From: Rubrobacter taiwanensis
GTDB taxonomy: Bacteria; Actinomycetota; Rubrobacteria; Rubrobacterales; Rubrobacteraceae
Direction: 5' to 3'
NCBI RefSeq assembly: GCF_004337705.1
Contig: NZ_SKBU01000015.1
Span: forward strand, 238,686 to 302,685
Length of the DNA: 64,000 bases
A program made the position numbers and the translations under genes. The notes under the pieces are model-generated. The model was not told the origin of the DNA and ran no database searches. It was given only the letters and a program-made list of their open reading frames with translations. Below are positions 24,907 to 33,825 of this stretch, piece by piece (position 1 is the first letter of the stretch; each line of letters starts with the position of its first letter).

Positions 24907-25983
24907 TCAAGGTCTTGCGCCGGCTTGTTCGTTGAGTGCGCCCAGGACCGCGTCGGTTACTTCGGCAGTGCTCGAGGCGCCCCCGAGATCCGGCGTGCGG
25001 ATACTCGTCTCCCCGAGCACTCGCTCTATCGCGCTCACAACGCCGGCAGCGGCCTCCGGATGGCCGAGGTGCTCCAGCATCATGGCCCCGGACCAGATCT
25101 GGCCTATGGGGTTGGCTATACCCCGCCCGGCTATGTCCGGCGCGGAGCCGTGTACCGGCTCGAACATCGAGGGGTACTCCCTCTCGGGGTTGAGGTTGGC
25201 CGAGGGCGCTATCCCGATGCTGCCCGCTACGGCCGCTCCCAGATCGCTCAAGATGTCTCCGAACAGATTTGATGCCACGACTACATCGAGGCTCTGCGGC
25301 TTGAGCACGAAGAGCGCGCTCAGCGCATCGATGTGGTACTGCCCGGTCTCTACCTCGGGGAAGTCGGCGGAGACCTGCGCGAAGATCTCGTCCCAGAAGG
25401 GCATGGTGTGGATTATCCCGTTGGACTTGGTGGCGGAGGCCAAGACGCCGTTGCGCTCTTGCGCGAGCTCGAAGGCGTAGCGGATGACGCGCTCCGTACC
25501 CCGGCGGGTGAACGTGGACTGCTGCACGGCGAGCTCGTGCTCGGTCTGCCGGTAGAGGCGTCCTCCTATCTCAGAGTACTCGCCTTCGTTGTTCTCCCGC
25601 ACGATTACGAAGTCCAGTTCCCCAGCCGAAGCCTTGCGCAGCGGGCTCTCTATCCCGTCAAAGAGCCTGACCGGACGCAGGTTTATGTACTGCTGGAAGG
25701 TGCGGCGGATGGGGATCAGAAGCCCCCACAGAGAAACGTGGTCTGGCACACCGGGATAACCTACCGCTCCCAGGAATATGGCTTCGTGCTGCCGGAGCTG
25801 CTCAAGGCCGTCCTCGGGCATCATACGGCCGGTATTGAGGTAGTACTCGCACCCCCATTCAAAGAGGCTCCACTCAAGCTCGAAGCTCCAAATCTCACCG
25901 CAGCGATCCAGCACTCGCTGAGCCTCCGGGGTCACCTCGCGCCCTATGCCATCACCAGGAACGACAGCTATCCTGTGCGCCAT
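24907..25983 (-). CDS. Tartrate/isopropylmalate-type beta-decarboxylating dehydrogenase
   Basis: 358 residues from the ATG at 25983 (site AGAAAGGAGAG). VVPGDGIGREVTPEA opens the fold, RENNEGEYSEIGG is the NAD/substrate loop typical of tartrate dehydrogenase (TtuC-like) proteins, ATKSNGI supplies the Lys, and SNLFGDILSDL the metal-binding Asp. FEPVHGSAPDIAGRGIANPIG is the cofactor motif. Members oxidise and decarboxylate 2-hydroxydiacids such as tartrate or malate. Context with a tricarboxylate-type transporter supports a C4 hydroxyacid substrate. It lies 11 bp after tctB. Confidence 0.87.
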   Translation of the reverse strand: MAHRIAVVPGDGIGREVTPEAQRVLDRCGEIWSFELEWSLFEWGCEYYLNTGRMMPEDGLEQLRQHEAIFLGAVGYPGVPDHVSLWGLLIPIRRTFQQYINLRPVRLFDGIESPLRKASAGELDFVIVRENNEGEYSEIGGRLYRQTEHELAVQQSTFTRRGTERVIRYAFELAQERNGVLASATKSNGIIHTMPFWDEIFAQVSADFPEVETGQYHIDALSALFVLKPQSLDVVVASNLFGDILSDLGAAVAGSIGIAPSANLNPEREYPSMFEPVHGSAPDIAGRGIANPIGQIWSGAMMLEHLGHPEAAAGVVSAIERVLGETSIRTPDLGGASSTAEVTDAVLGALNEQAGARP

Positions 25984-25994
25984 ATCTCTCCTTT

Positions 25995-26426
25995 CTAGAA
26001 CGGGGCCTGGGGAAGAGGAATCAGAAGCACCCGGGTGAAGATCAGGTAGATTCCGACCACGAACAATGTAGAGATCGCAGCGTCGACCAACACCACCCTG
26101 ATCCTTACCGGGCGCTCCCTGAGAAAGAGGGCGGTGATAAGGAAGAATACCAGACCGCTTATGACGAAACCTGCCACACCGAGGGAGAAAACCCACACGG
26201 CGAGGATCGCGATAGCAGCCAGCAGACCGGAGGCGGCGATACCCGCGAAGGGGCGCTCGCGAGCCGGCTCACGAATCCCCCTGATGATCATCACTATCCC
26301 CAGTAAGGTAAGTACCGTGAGCACGGCGTCGGGGAACAAACCTCCCAGAGGGCTGAAGTTGCGCTGCAACCCGAATGACAAGGCAATGACCAGCGTAACG
26401 ATTCCGGCAACGAGACTGAGCTTCAC
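25995..26426 (-). CDS. tctB: Tripartite tricarboxylate transporter small membrane subunit
   Basis: 143 residues from a GTG at 26426 overlapping the tctA stop (GTGA) with an AGGAGGAAGG site inside the tctA end. Four hydrophobic segments: about 3-20, 29-46, 60-90 and 110-140. This is the size and pattern of TctB proteins, the small membrane partner of TctA in solute-binding-protein-dependent secondary transporters. Sequence conservation in TctB is low, so the call leans on position between tctA and the dehydrogenase. Confidence 0.8.
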   Translation of the reverse strand: MKLSLVAGIVTLVIALSFGLQRNFSPLGGLFPDAVLTVLTLLGIVMIIRGIREPARERPFAGIAASGLLAAIAILAVWVFSLGVAGFVISGLVFFLITALFLRERPVRIRVVLVDAAISTLFVVGIYLIFTRVLLIPLPQAPF

Positions 26427-27952
26427 CCTTCCTCCTGCATCTCTCGGGCCCGCTGATCCCGGCGGCTGACCCACAGGGGCCACAGAGCCGCCAGAATGGT
26501 CATGGCTATGATGACCAAGCTGATGGGTCTGGTGAAGAAGCTCGTCCAGGGAGTCTCAAGTCCGGAGGCCGCCAGAAGCCCCTGCACCAGGCCCGTCTCG
26601 ATGATCGGGCCGAGGACGAGCCCGAGTACTATAGTAGCCGGGTGTATGCCCAGCTCCCTGAGAACGTAGCCGGCTATCCCCAGGAGCAGCATCAGGCCCA
26701 CGTCGGCCACGTTGTTGCGCACGGCGTAAGAGCCGACGATGGTAAGCAGCACGATCGCCGGGGCAAGATAACGGGTTGGCATGCTCACCACGGCCCGCTG
26801 CAGGGCCCGCCCCGCAATAAGCCCGACCGGGATCATGACGATCGCCGCTATGGCTATGGAGACCATGAAGGTGAACACGAGCGGCCCCTGGGCTACGAAC
26901 AGGTCGGGTCCGGGACGCAGGCCGTGCAAGAGCAGCACACCATAGATAACGGCATCTGGAGGAGCGCCCGGTATGCCCAGCGTGAGCAGCGGTATCAATC
27001 CCGCTCCCACCACAGCGTTATTGGCCGTCTCGGGCGCGACCACCCCGTCCACCTCTCCCTTGCCGAACCGCTCGGATCGCTTGGAGGTCCGCTTGGCCTC
27101 GTTGTACGCAATGAGGTTGGCGATGTTCCCGCCGGCCCCGGGCAGGGCTCCCACGACCGTCCCGATCACCGAGGAACGGATGAGGTTCATGGGACGCGAG
27201 AGCACATCGCGCACGGTAGACCACACCACCCCGGCACCTCCCCTGCCACCCCCATCCATCATCTCGGCGTGGCGGGCACCCGGGTTGGCGATCATATCGA
27301 TGATCACAGGAACCGTGAACAGCCCTATGAGCGCCACGATCAGGGGCACACCGCCCTGCAGGTAGGTAAAACCGAAGGTGAAGCGCACATCCCCACCCAC
27401 CGGCGCCACTCCTACGGAGGAGAGCAGCAGCCCCAAGAATCCCCCTATGAGCCCCAGCACCAGGGATCTCGCGGCCAGGCTGGCGATCATGGTCAACCCG
27501 AAGATGCCGATCCAGAAGTACTCTTGCGGGCCGAAGTTCAGCACGAAGTTCGCCAGAAGCGGTGCGAAGAAGATGAGGCCCGCCACGCCTGCGAGACCTC
27601 CAATCACCGAGGCTATGGTCACCCCGACTATAGCTTCTTCGCTGCGTCCCTGGCGGGTCATCGGGTAGCCGTCGAACGCCGTGGCGATGGAGGACGGCGT
27701 GCCGGGAGCGTTCACCAGGATGGAGGTGAACGCCCCGCCGTACACCGCTCCCATGTAGAAAGCTCCCATCAGAACCAGCCCGCTCACGGGATCCATCGTG
27801 AACGTGATCGGCAAGAGCAGCGCCAGGCCAACCGTGACGCTCAACCCCGGCATGGCCCCGAGGGCCATGCCCCCGATCACGCCCAGGATGATGAGGATGA
27901 AGAGCCCCGGCGAGAGGTTCTGGATTACCGCGTCGACTAACAGCTCTAGCAT
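26423..27952 (-). CDS. tctA: Tripartite tricarboxylate transporter large membrane subunit
   Basis: 509 residues, about 10-12 membrane segments. GAMPGLSVTVGLALLLP, the conserved loop GAFTSILVNAPGTPSSIATAFDGYPM (near 75-100), PGAGGNIANLIAYNEAKR, and LTLGIPGAPPDAVIYGVLLLHGL are the two repeated TctA signatures that form the transport domain. It moves carboxylates with the Na+ or H+ gradient after delivery by the binding protein. It lies 30 bp after tctC. Confidence 0.92.
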   Translation of the reverse strand: MLELLVDAVIQNLSPGLFILIILGVIGGMALGAMPGLSVTVGLALLLPITFTMDPVSGLVLMGAFYMGAVYGGAFTSILVNAPGTPSSIATAFDGYPMTRQGRSEEAIVGVTIASVIGGLAGVAGLIFFAPLLANFVLNFGPQEYFWIGIFGLTMIASLAARSLVLGLIGGFLGLLLSSVGVAPVGGDVRFTFGFTYLQGGVPLIVALIGLFTVPVIIDMIANPGARHAEMMDGGGRGGAGVVWSTVRDVLSRPMNLIRSSVIGTVVGALPGAGGNIANLIAYNEAKRTSKRSERFGKGEVDGVVAPETANNAVVGAGLIPLLTLGIPGAPPDAVIYGVLLLHGLRPGPDLFVAQGPLVFTFMVSIAIAAIVMIPVGLIAGRALQRAVVSMPTRYLAPAIVLLTIVGSYAVRNNVADVGLMLLLGIAGYVLRELGIHPATIVLGLVLGPIIETGLVQGLLAASGLETPWTSFFTRPISLVIIAMTILAALWPLWVSRRDQRAREMQEEG

Positions 27953-27982
27953 GACACCCCGCCCGCCTGCCCCTGGTCGCCG

Positions 27983-28987
27983 CTACCCGGTCTCGAGTTC
28001 CTCGAGGTCTTCCAGCAGCCGCTCGTAGACCTCTCTACGCTCCTGGGTGAGCTCCCGGGCCTCTTCCGGTCCCAGGTTCTCAAGCGTGAAGCCGAGCTCC
28101 TCCATCTGCTCGATGACCTGCGGGTCGTTGTTCACCTCGCGGAAGGCCTCGGCGAGCGTCTGGATGATCTCCTCGGGCGTTTCGGGCGGCACCGCGACCC
28201 CCCTGAAGGCTCCCTCCACCAGGTCGTAGCCCTCTTCCTGGAACGTTGGCGCGTCGGGCAGCTGGGAGACCCGCTCCTCGGCCGCAACGGCCAGAACCCG
28301 CACGCCCTGCTCCTCCATGTCCAGGGCAGCCGTCGTGTAGGTCATCAGACCGTCTACCTGACCGCCCAGAAGCGCGGGCACTGCAGATCCCGTTCCGGTA
28401 AAGGGCACATAGGTGAACTCCACGCCAGCGAGCTCGTTGAGCAGCAGGGTTCCAATGTGATTGGCCGTGTACTCGCCGCTACCCCCGAGCGTGATAGATC
28501 CCGGATTCTCCTCGGCCGCCCGGATCAAGTCCTCCAGAGACTGGTACGGGCTGTCCTCCGGTACGACCAGAGCGTTGGGCGTGCTCTGGAAGATGTAAAC
28601 CTGGTTTATCTGGTCCGTCTCGTATCCCGCGTCGTCACGGACCATCGGCTGCAGGATTATATGCGGCAGGTTGTGCCCCATGATCGTGTAGCCGTCGGGC
28701 TCGGTCCTGGTCAACTCGGACCATCCGAGCGCCCCGCCACCGCCCGGCTGATGCGAGACAACAACAGAGACACCCAGGGCCTCCTCCAGCGGGCCCTGCT
28801 GTATCCGGGCCGTGATGTCCGACTCCCCGCCCGGATCGAACGGAATCACGTAGCTTATCGACCGGTTCGGATAGGAGTCCCCTCCCTCCTGCGCGGCACA
28901 ACCCATAAGCACACCAAGAGCCAGACCGAACGCAACTACCCCCAGTAGAGCCCTGATCTCCCGCAAGCTCCCTAACTTGAGGTTCAC
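27983..28987 (-). CDS. tctC: Tripartite tricarboxylate transporter substrate-binding lipoprotein
   Basis: 334 residues. A signal peptide with lipobox LMGC (Cys30) is followed by YPNRSISYVIPFDPGGESDITAR, the N-terminal motif of TctC/Bug receptors; NQPGGGGALGWSEL-type text and GGSGEYTANHIGT, then VPFTGTGSAVPALLGGQVD, line the carboxylate pocket. It should be a lipid-anchored extracytoplasmic receptor for a carboxylate. It is the first gene of the operon tctC-tctA-tctB-dehydrogenase-enolase superfamily, controlled from the region divergent to the GntR gene. Confidence 0.9.
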   Translation of the reverse strand: MNLKLGSLREIRALLGVVAFGLALGVLMGCAAQEGGDSYPNRSISYVIPFDPGGESDITARIQQGPLEEALGVSVVVSHQPGGGGALGWSELTRTEPDGYTIMGHNLPHIILQPMVRDDAGYETDQINQVYIFQSTPNALVVPEDSPYQSLEDLIRAAEENPGSITLGGSGEYTANHIGTLLLNELAGVEFTYVPFTGTGSAVPALLGGQVDGLMTYTTAALDMEEQGVRVLAVAAEERVSQLPDAPTFQEEGYDLVEGAFRGVAVPPETPEEIIQTLAEAFREVNNDPQVIEQMEELGFTLENLGPEEARELTQERREVYERLLEDLEELETG

Positions 28988-29061
28988 AAAGATCCTCCTC
29001 CTTGCGTCTTGAAGGCTACCATTACTCCTCGCTTTCCACTAAGCGCCTCTATAATAGCACA

Positions 29062-29088
29062 GGTTGTACTGGTAGTACCAGTACAACC
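29062..29088. promoter_or_regulatory. 27-bp perfect palindrome, probable FadR/GntR operator
   Basis: GGTTGTACTGGTA (29062-29074), a central G, then its exact reverse complement TACCAGTACAACC (29076-29088). The core TGGT-N3-ACCA fits the operator type of FadR-subfamily regulators. A TATTAT -10 element (29056-29051, minus strand) lies directly downstream in the direction of tctC, so the operator overlaps the -35 area; a bound repressor would block tctC transcription. The GntR gene starts 118 bp away on the other side. Confidence 0.75.
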
Positions 29089-29206
29089 TGATGTTAAATT
29101 TGTGACCGCGAGGTAAGCCTTTGGGTAGTAGTATGAGATTGCAGGATACTCAGAGGAGCTAACATTCTGGAAGGTTGGAGTTCGGAAGTGAGAGACGGGG
29201 TTGGCA

Positions 29207-29962
29207 ATGTATCCCGGTAGTGCACCGAGGTACCGCACCGTGGTTGAGCGGATAGTCGAGGAGCTGGCGAACGAGATCCGGATGGGCGTGCTAAAGCCGG
29301 GGGATAAGCTCCCGTCGGAGCGAAAGCTCTGTGGGCGTTTCGGGGCCAGCCGCAACTCGGTGCGAGAGGCATTGCGAATCCTAAGCTCACGGCGGATGAT
29401 CCAGATTCAAATGGGGCGAGGATCGTTCGTAACGGACTTCTCAGCTCCTGAAACAAACTCCCTGCTCCCATTCTGGGAGCAGCACCACGAGGTTCCCTTC
29501 CTCTCCCTGCTGGAGGTCCGTCTGTTTATCGAGCCGCAGGCTGCAGCGCTGGCGGCAAGCCGGATTGACAAAGCCAGCCTGGCACAGCTAGAGAGGACTT
29601 TGCGGCAGCTTGAGGAAAATATCGACAAAGACAGTCTCGGCGGACGAATCTTCGCAGATATAGCCTTTCACGACTGCCTCATCCGGGCCGCAGACAATCC
29701 TCTACTGGTGTCGATATACCGCGGTATTGAGCCGATGCTCTTCGAGATCCGCCGGATGGGACTGTGGTCGAAGGAACGCTCGGCGAAGGTTTTAAAGGCG
29801 CACGGCGAGATCTACCACGCCGTTGCAACCGGTGACTCTCCGGCAGCCGGGAGAGCCATGTGGGACCATATTCTTGAGTTTGCCAAAGATATGGAAGTAA
29901 GTTTTGACTCTAGAATGCTGGGGCTATTACCACACTCTTCTATAGAGAAAGCAGAACAATAG
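29207..29962 (+). CDS. GntR-family regulator, FadR subfamily (FCD domain)
   Basis: 251 residues from the ATG at 29207 (a TTG two codons upstream is possible). The winged helix covers residues 8-75: ELANEIRMGVLKPGDKLPSE, FGASRNSVREALRILSSRRM, and the wing QIQMGRGSFV. The rest is an all-helical FCD ligand domain with candidate metal ligands in AFHDCLIRAADN and AHGEIYHAV. It is divergent from the tct operon and most likely represses it until a carboxylate ligand binds. The gene is less GC-rich than its surroundings, as is its promoter region. Confidence 0.88.
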   Translation: MYPGSAPRYRTVVERIVEELANEIRMGVLKPGDKLPSERKLCGRFGASRNSVREALRILSSRRMIQIQMGRGSFVTDFSAPETNSLLPFWEQHHEVPFLSLLEVRLFIEPQAAALAASRIDKASLAQLERTLRQLEENIDKDSLGGRIFADIAFHDCLIRAADNPLLVSIYRGIEPMLFEIRRMGLWSKERSAKVLKAHGEIYHAVATGDSPAAGRAMWDHILEFAKDMEVSFDSRMLGLLPHSSIEKAEQ

Positions 29963-30061
29963 GTTCTGAGCACCAACCCAATATAGTCAACACCACCTTT
30001 TACAGGTGTCAGCATAGGACTTCGGATCCTTCCACGCTCATCTGATTACACGGCAGCCGCC

Positions 30062-31624
30062 TTACGGATAGAAGATGCTGGAGCCCGGCCCCAGCGGCAG
30101 TTCGAGCAGGACCCAGGCGATAAGCTGCAGGGTCCAGACGACGGTGAAGACGAGGGTATACGGCAGCATCATGGCGACCAGCGTTCCGACGCCGGCTCTT
30201 CTGTCATAGCGCTGGGCGAAGGCGATGATGATCGCGAAATAGGTCATCAGCGGCGTGATGATATTGGTGGTGGAGTCGGCGATCCGGTAGGCCATCTGCG
30301 TCAGCTCGGGCGAGTAGCCCAGCTGCATCATGATGGGCACGAAAATGGGCGCCATCATGGCCCATTTGGCCGAGGCGCTGCCGATGAACAGGTTGATGAA
30401 CCCGCTCACCACGATGAAGGCCAGAAGCAGCGGCAGCCCGGTAAACTGGATGCTTTCGAGAAAGTTGGCCGCGTACACCCCGATAACCAGCCCCATATTG
30501 GTCTCGTTGAAGTAGGCCACGAACTGACCGGCGGTGAAGGCCAGCACGATGAACATCCCCATGGCCGCCCATGGTATCGGACAGCTGGCCGGCCACGTCT
30601 TTATCGCTGCGGATGGCCCCGGTCGCGATGCCGTAGACCAGCCCCGGGATGAAGAAGGCTATGGCGATCAGGATCGCCAGCGAGGCCATGAAGGGGGAAT
30701 CGACGATGGGGCTCTCCCCCTCGCCGCGCATGGGGCCCCATTCAGGCACCACCAGGAGCGCCATGACGATGATCGTGACGACGAAGGAGAGGCCCGCCCA
30801 GACCAGCCCCCGCTTCTCCTCCGGACGCAGCCGGCGCATCTCCTCGGCCTCCCGGTTATCCGGCTCATCGCCGGCGCCGTTATCCGGCCGGTACCGGCCC
30901 AGACGGGGCTCCACGATCTTCTCCGTAACCCAGGTTCCGGCGATGGTCAGGATGAAGGTGGAGACGACGATGAAGTAATAGTTCATGGCGTAGTTCATCG
31001 TCTCAGCGTAATCCGGATCGATGGTGGCGGCCGCCTCGATGGTCAGCGCGCCAAGCAGCGGATCGGTAGCCGAGAGCAAGAGGTTGGCACTGAAACCGGC
31101 GGAGACCCCGGCGAACGCGGCGGCCAGACCGGCCAGGGGATGGCGCCCCAGCGCCAGAAAGAGCAGGGCGCCGAGGGGAGGCAGCACCACATAGCCGGCG
31201 TCGGAAGCCACGCTGGACATGATCCCGGCGAAGACCAGGGTGGCGGTGATCAACCGGTCCGGAACGGAGGTGACGAACCCCCGCAGTGCGGCGCTGATCA
31301 GCCCGGAGCGCTCGGCCAGCCCGATCCCCAGCATCGTCGCCAGAACGACGCCGAGGGGAGCGAAGCCGATGAAGTTCTCCACGGCGCTCTCGAATATGTA
31401 GGTGATGCCGCCGGCACTCAGCAGGTTCCGCACCGCGACCGTCTCCCCCGGCTCGCCGGGATGCTCCACGGAGACGCCGAAGGCCGCCAGCACCCGGAGA
31501 GGAGTATGGTGAGGAGCGCCAGGATGGCGAACAGGGTGACGGGATGCGGCAGTTTGTTGCCGAGCCACTCGATCCCGTCCAGAAAGCGCGTGAAGATGCC
31601 GCTCTTCTTTCTTCCCTCACTCAT
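30062..31624 (-). pseudogene. AbgT-family transporter broken by two single-base frameshifts
   Basis: Read leftward, ATG 31624 gives MSEGRKKSGIFTRFLDGIEWLGNKLPHPV... up to ILLSG; near 31500 the frame must shift to continue VLAAFGVSVEHPGEPGETV and on to SDTMG; near 30572 it must shift again into MGMFIVLAFTAGQFVAYFNETN, which runs to a normal stop. The joined product (about 520 residues, some 12 membrane segments) is an AbgT (p-aminobenzoyl-glutamate-type) transporter. Both shifts sit at short G runs (one G too few near 31500, one too many near 30572), so decay or sequencing error are both possible. Codon use (many GAT, GGC, CGG) and AT-rich flanks differ somewhat from neighbours, hinting at transfer. 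Confidence 0.8.
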
Positions 31625-31808
31625 CTCCGCCCCCTCCGCGCGCAAAAATATTATGTCTGAACCTCAGAAACCCGATAAAACCCGCCCTCTACGGGTTGTG
31701 AGAACTTATATATTTCACTTCGCTAAGCCTTTTTATTCTATCTGGAGCCTGAAAACGGGACAAGGCGTCCCGCGGCCGCATGAACGACCGCTACCGGGAG
31801 CGCTCCGG

Positions 31809-32552
31809 TCAGGCGCGGAGCAGGACCTGAAAGGCGACCATCGCGAGCGCCGCCAGCACCACAACGACCGCGAGCCACTGCCTCGGAGCGTCCTCCAGAG
31901 CATCCGGCACTATCTCCGAGAAGACCATCCACATCATCGCGCCGGCCGCGAAACCCAGTCCCGCCGGCAGCAGGGGAGCGAAGGACTCCACGAAGAGGAA
32001 GGCCGGGACCGCCATGAGCGGCTGGGGCAGGCTGGAGAAGACGCTCCAAAGCGCGGCGAACCAGACGCCGGTCCCGCGCGGGACCAGGACGAGGCTTATG
32101 GCGAGCCCCTCAGGGATGTTGTGCACCGCTATGGCGAACGTTATGAACGCGCCGAGAGCCTCCCCGCCGCCGAAGGAGACGCCGACCCCCACGCCCTCGG
32201 TGAACGAGTGCAGCGTCATGACCCCCACGATGAGCAGGGCCTTGCGGGAATCCACCTCGTCCAGGGCGCCGAACTTCAGGTGCTCGTAGTGCCGCAGGAC
32301 GCGCCGGGTGGCGATCACGAAGAGGAGCCCCGCCAGAGCCCCGGCGAGGGTGCGCGGGAGCCCGTAGACGATCCCCTCGTACAGAAGCCCGAAGCTGGCC
32401 GCGAGCATGAGGCCCGCAGCCAGGGCGTTGGAGGTGCCGAGCCAGGAGCGCGGGGGCTTGGGTCTGACCAGGAACGGCAGCGCGCCGAGCCCCGTGGCCA
32501 GCGCCGTAAGCAAGGCCAGCAGGAAGACTACGAGCGCGCCGGTCTGCTCCAC
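31809..32552 (-). CDS. ZIP-family divalent metal transporter
   Basis: 247 residues from a GTG at 32552. Eight hydrophobic segments with the hallmark helices TLHSFTEGVGVGVSFG (about 118-133) and AVHNIPEGLAISLVLVPRG (about 144-160), whose His and Glu residues bind the metal in ZIP proteins. It probably imports zinc, iron or a similar ion. It is followed by no gene in the same direction for over 180 bp and lies 40 bp after the USP gene. Confidence 0.87.
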   Translation of the reverse strand: MEQTGALVVFLLALLTALATGLGALPFLVRPKPPRSWLGTSNALAAGLMLAASFGLLYEGIVYGLPRTLAGALAGLLFVIATRRVLRHYEHLKFGALDEVDSRKALLIVGVMTLHSFTEGVGVGVSFGGGEALGAFITFAIAVHNIPEGLAISLVLVPRGTGVWFAALWSVFSSLPQPLMAVPAFLFVESFAPLLPAGLGFAAGAMMWMVFSEIVPDALEDAPRQWLAVVVVLAALAMVAFQVLLRA

Positions 32553-32592
32553 ACCGTCTCCACCGTCTCAGGGGCCGGGCATCTCTCCGCCG

Positions 32593-33459
32593 CTACTCAT
32601 TCTGCGGGGGCGGGCAGATCAGGACCGGACCGCGGGCGGCTCTAAGCAGCCTGGTCGAGGTGCTCCCGAGCCTGAGGCGCTTCATGGGGCCCAGGCCCCG
32701 GCTGCCCAGCGCGACGAGCGTCCGCTCGTCCGCGCGCTGCAGGATCTCCCCGGCCGCATCCCCCACGCCGAGAGCCAGCTTGGGACGCCGGCCGCACACC
32801 CGCTCCAGCTCTGCGGCCCGCTCCCCTAATGCGCGCTCCTCCCGCCGGAGCTCGTCCTCCATCCAGCGCTCGTACATCTGCCGGCCTTCGACGTTGATCT
32901 CCAGCGCCCGGGGGAATACCCGGACTAGCTGCAGCTGCGTCCTGTACGTTCTGGCCAGCGCCGCCCCGAGCTCTCCCGCCCGCCGGGCGGGCTCGGAGCC
33001 GTCGTCGCCGACCACGACGCGCCCGGGCGGCCACGCCTCACCCCGCACCACCAGCACCGGCAGATGGGCGCTGTGCACGACCCCCTCGGAGACGCTACCT
33101 ATGAGCAGGCTCCTGATCCGCCCGAAGCCCCGACTCCCCATCACCACGAGATCCGCCCCGACCTCCTCGGCTGTGTCCAGTATCTCGTCCACCGGCGAGC
33201 CCATCCTGAGATAAGAGGCCGCAACCTCGCCCCCCGCCCCCTCAATCTCCTCCACCTGCTCCGTCAGGAGCCGCCCGGCCCTCTCCTCCCAGCTCCGCAG
33301 ATCCACCACGACCGGGTGGGGCACGAACTGCCAGGCGTGCACCACATAAAGCCCGGCCCCGGTCCTCTTCGCCAGATCCGCCGCCACGCCGCCAGCCCGC
33401 GCAGCCCCTTCCGAACCGTCGGTGGCGAACAGGATCTTCTCCAGTGTCCCGTTCATCAT
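32593..33459 (-). CDS. Universal stress protein with two tandem USP domains
   Basis: 288 residues starting at ATGATG (33459 or 33456), overlapping the stop of the upstream small gene. Domain 1 (about 6-142) begins KILFATDGSEGAARAG and has the ATP-loop GSRGFGRIRSLLIGSVS; domain 2 (about 150-285) begins VVVGDDGSEPARRAG and ends with GSRGLGPMKRLRLGSTSTRLL. Both have G-x2-G-x9-G(S/T) like loops, so ATP binding is expected. USPs of this type accompany oxygen limitation and stress; a Crp/Fnr-like site sits upstream of this two-gene unit. Confidence 0.88.
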   Translation of the reverse strand: MMNGTLEKILFATDGSEGAARAGGVAADLAKRTGAGLYVVHAWQFVPHPVVVDLRSWEERAGRLLTEQVEEIEGAGGEVAASYLRMGSPVDEILDTAEEVGADLVVMGSRGFGRIRSLLIGSVSEGVVHSAHLPVLVVRGEAWPPGRVVVGDDGSEPARRAGELGAALARTYRTQLQLVRVFPRALEINVEGRQMYERWMEDELRREERALGERAAELERVCGRRPKLALGVGDAAGEILQRADERTLVALGSRGLGPMKRLRLGSTSTRLLRAARGPVLICPPPQNE

Positions 33460-33716
33460 TAGCCCCCTTCCAGGCCGGAGAGAACCTCCAGCGTCCAGGT
33501 GCGGATCACCTCTTCGAAACCGCGCCTCTCCCCCCGCTCGACCCGGCACTCGCCCCTGCGATCGGCCAGAGTGGAGAGCGGGATCGGGCTTCTGGCCAGT
33601 ATTCTGGCGCACTCGCCTATCTCCAGCTGCGCCACATATTCGGCGAGCTGGTGCTCGCCCCGGAAGGTATCATGAGCCCGTCTGAGATGGTCCCACACAT
33701 ACGCCTCCTCGCTCAC
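33459..33716 (-). CDS. Small hypothetical protein coupled to the USP gene
   Basis: 85 residues, MSEEAYVWDHLRRAHDTFRGEHQLAEYV..., with later ARILARSPIPLSTLADRRGE and WTLEVLSGLEGG. Mostly helical and charged, without membrane segments or known motif. Its TAA overlaps the ATG of the USP gene (TAATG), which shows translational coupling. I do not recognise a family. It has no obvious strong ribosome site but GGCGTATGTG context; the start is the first ATG. Confidence 0.6.
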   Translation of the reverse strand: MSEEAYVWDHLRRAHDTFRGEHQLAEYVAQLEIGECARILARSPIPLSTLADRRGECRVERGERRGFEEVIRTWTLEVLSGLEGG

Positions 33717-33809
33717 CGGGTACCCGACCTCCTCCTGGCTTGCCGCTTCTCTACCGGGGAGTGTACCCGCGCTACCGCCGGACGGCCTGAGCAGCGTTGG
33801 CCATTCGAG

Positions 33810-33825
33810 TGGTCAGGATTGATCA
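33810..33825 (-). promoter_or_regulatory. Crp/Fnr-like site before the USP operon
   Basis: TGGTC-AGGATT-GATCA (plus-strand reading) is an inverted repeat of two 5-bp halves around 6 bp, with one mismatch. It closely matches sites upstream of the multicopper oxidase operon and of nar. It lies about 95 bp before the small gene at 33716 and overlaps the stop codon of the oxidase gene. Confidence 0.5.

Noticed and set aside
30534-32645. 703-codon open frame across the AbgT and ZIP genes on the plus strand
   Set aside because: Extremely charged His/Gly/Asp-rich text typical of the complement of membrane-protein genes; the minus-strand frames carry clear transporter motifs.
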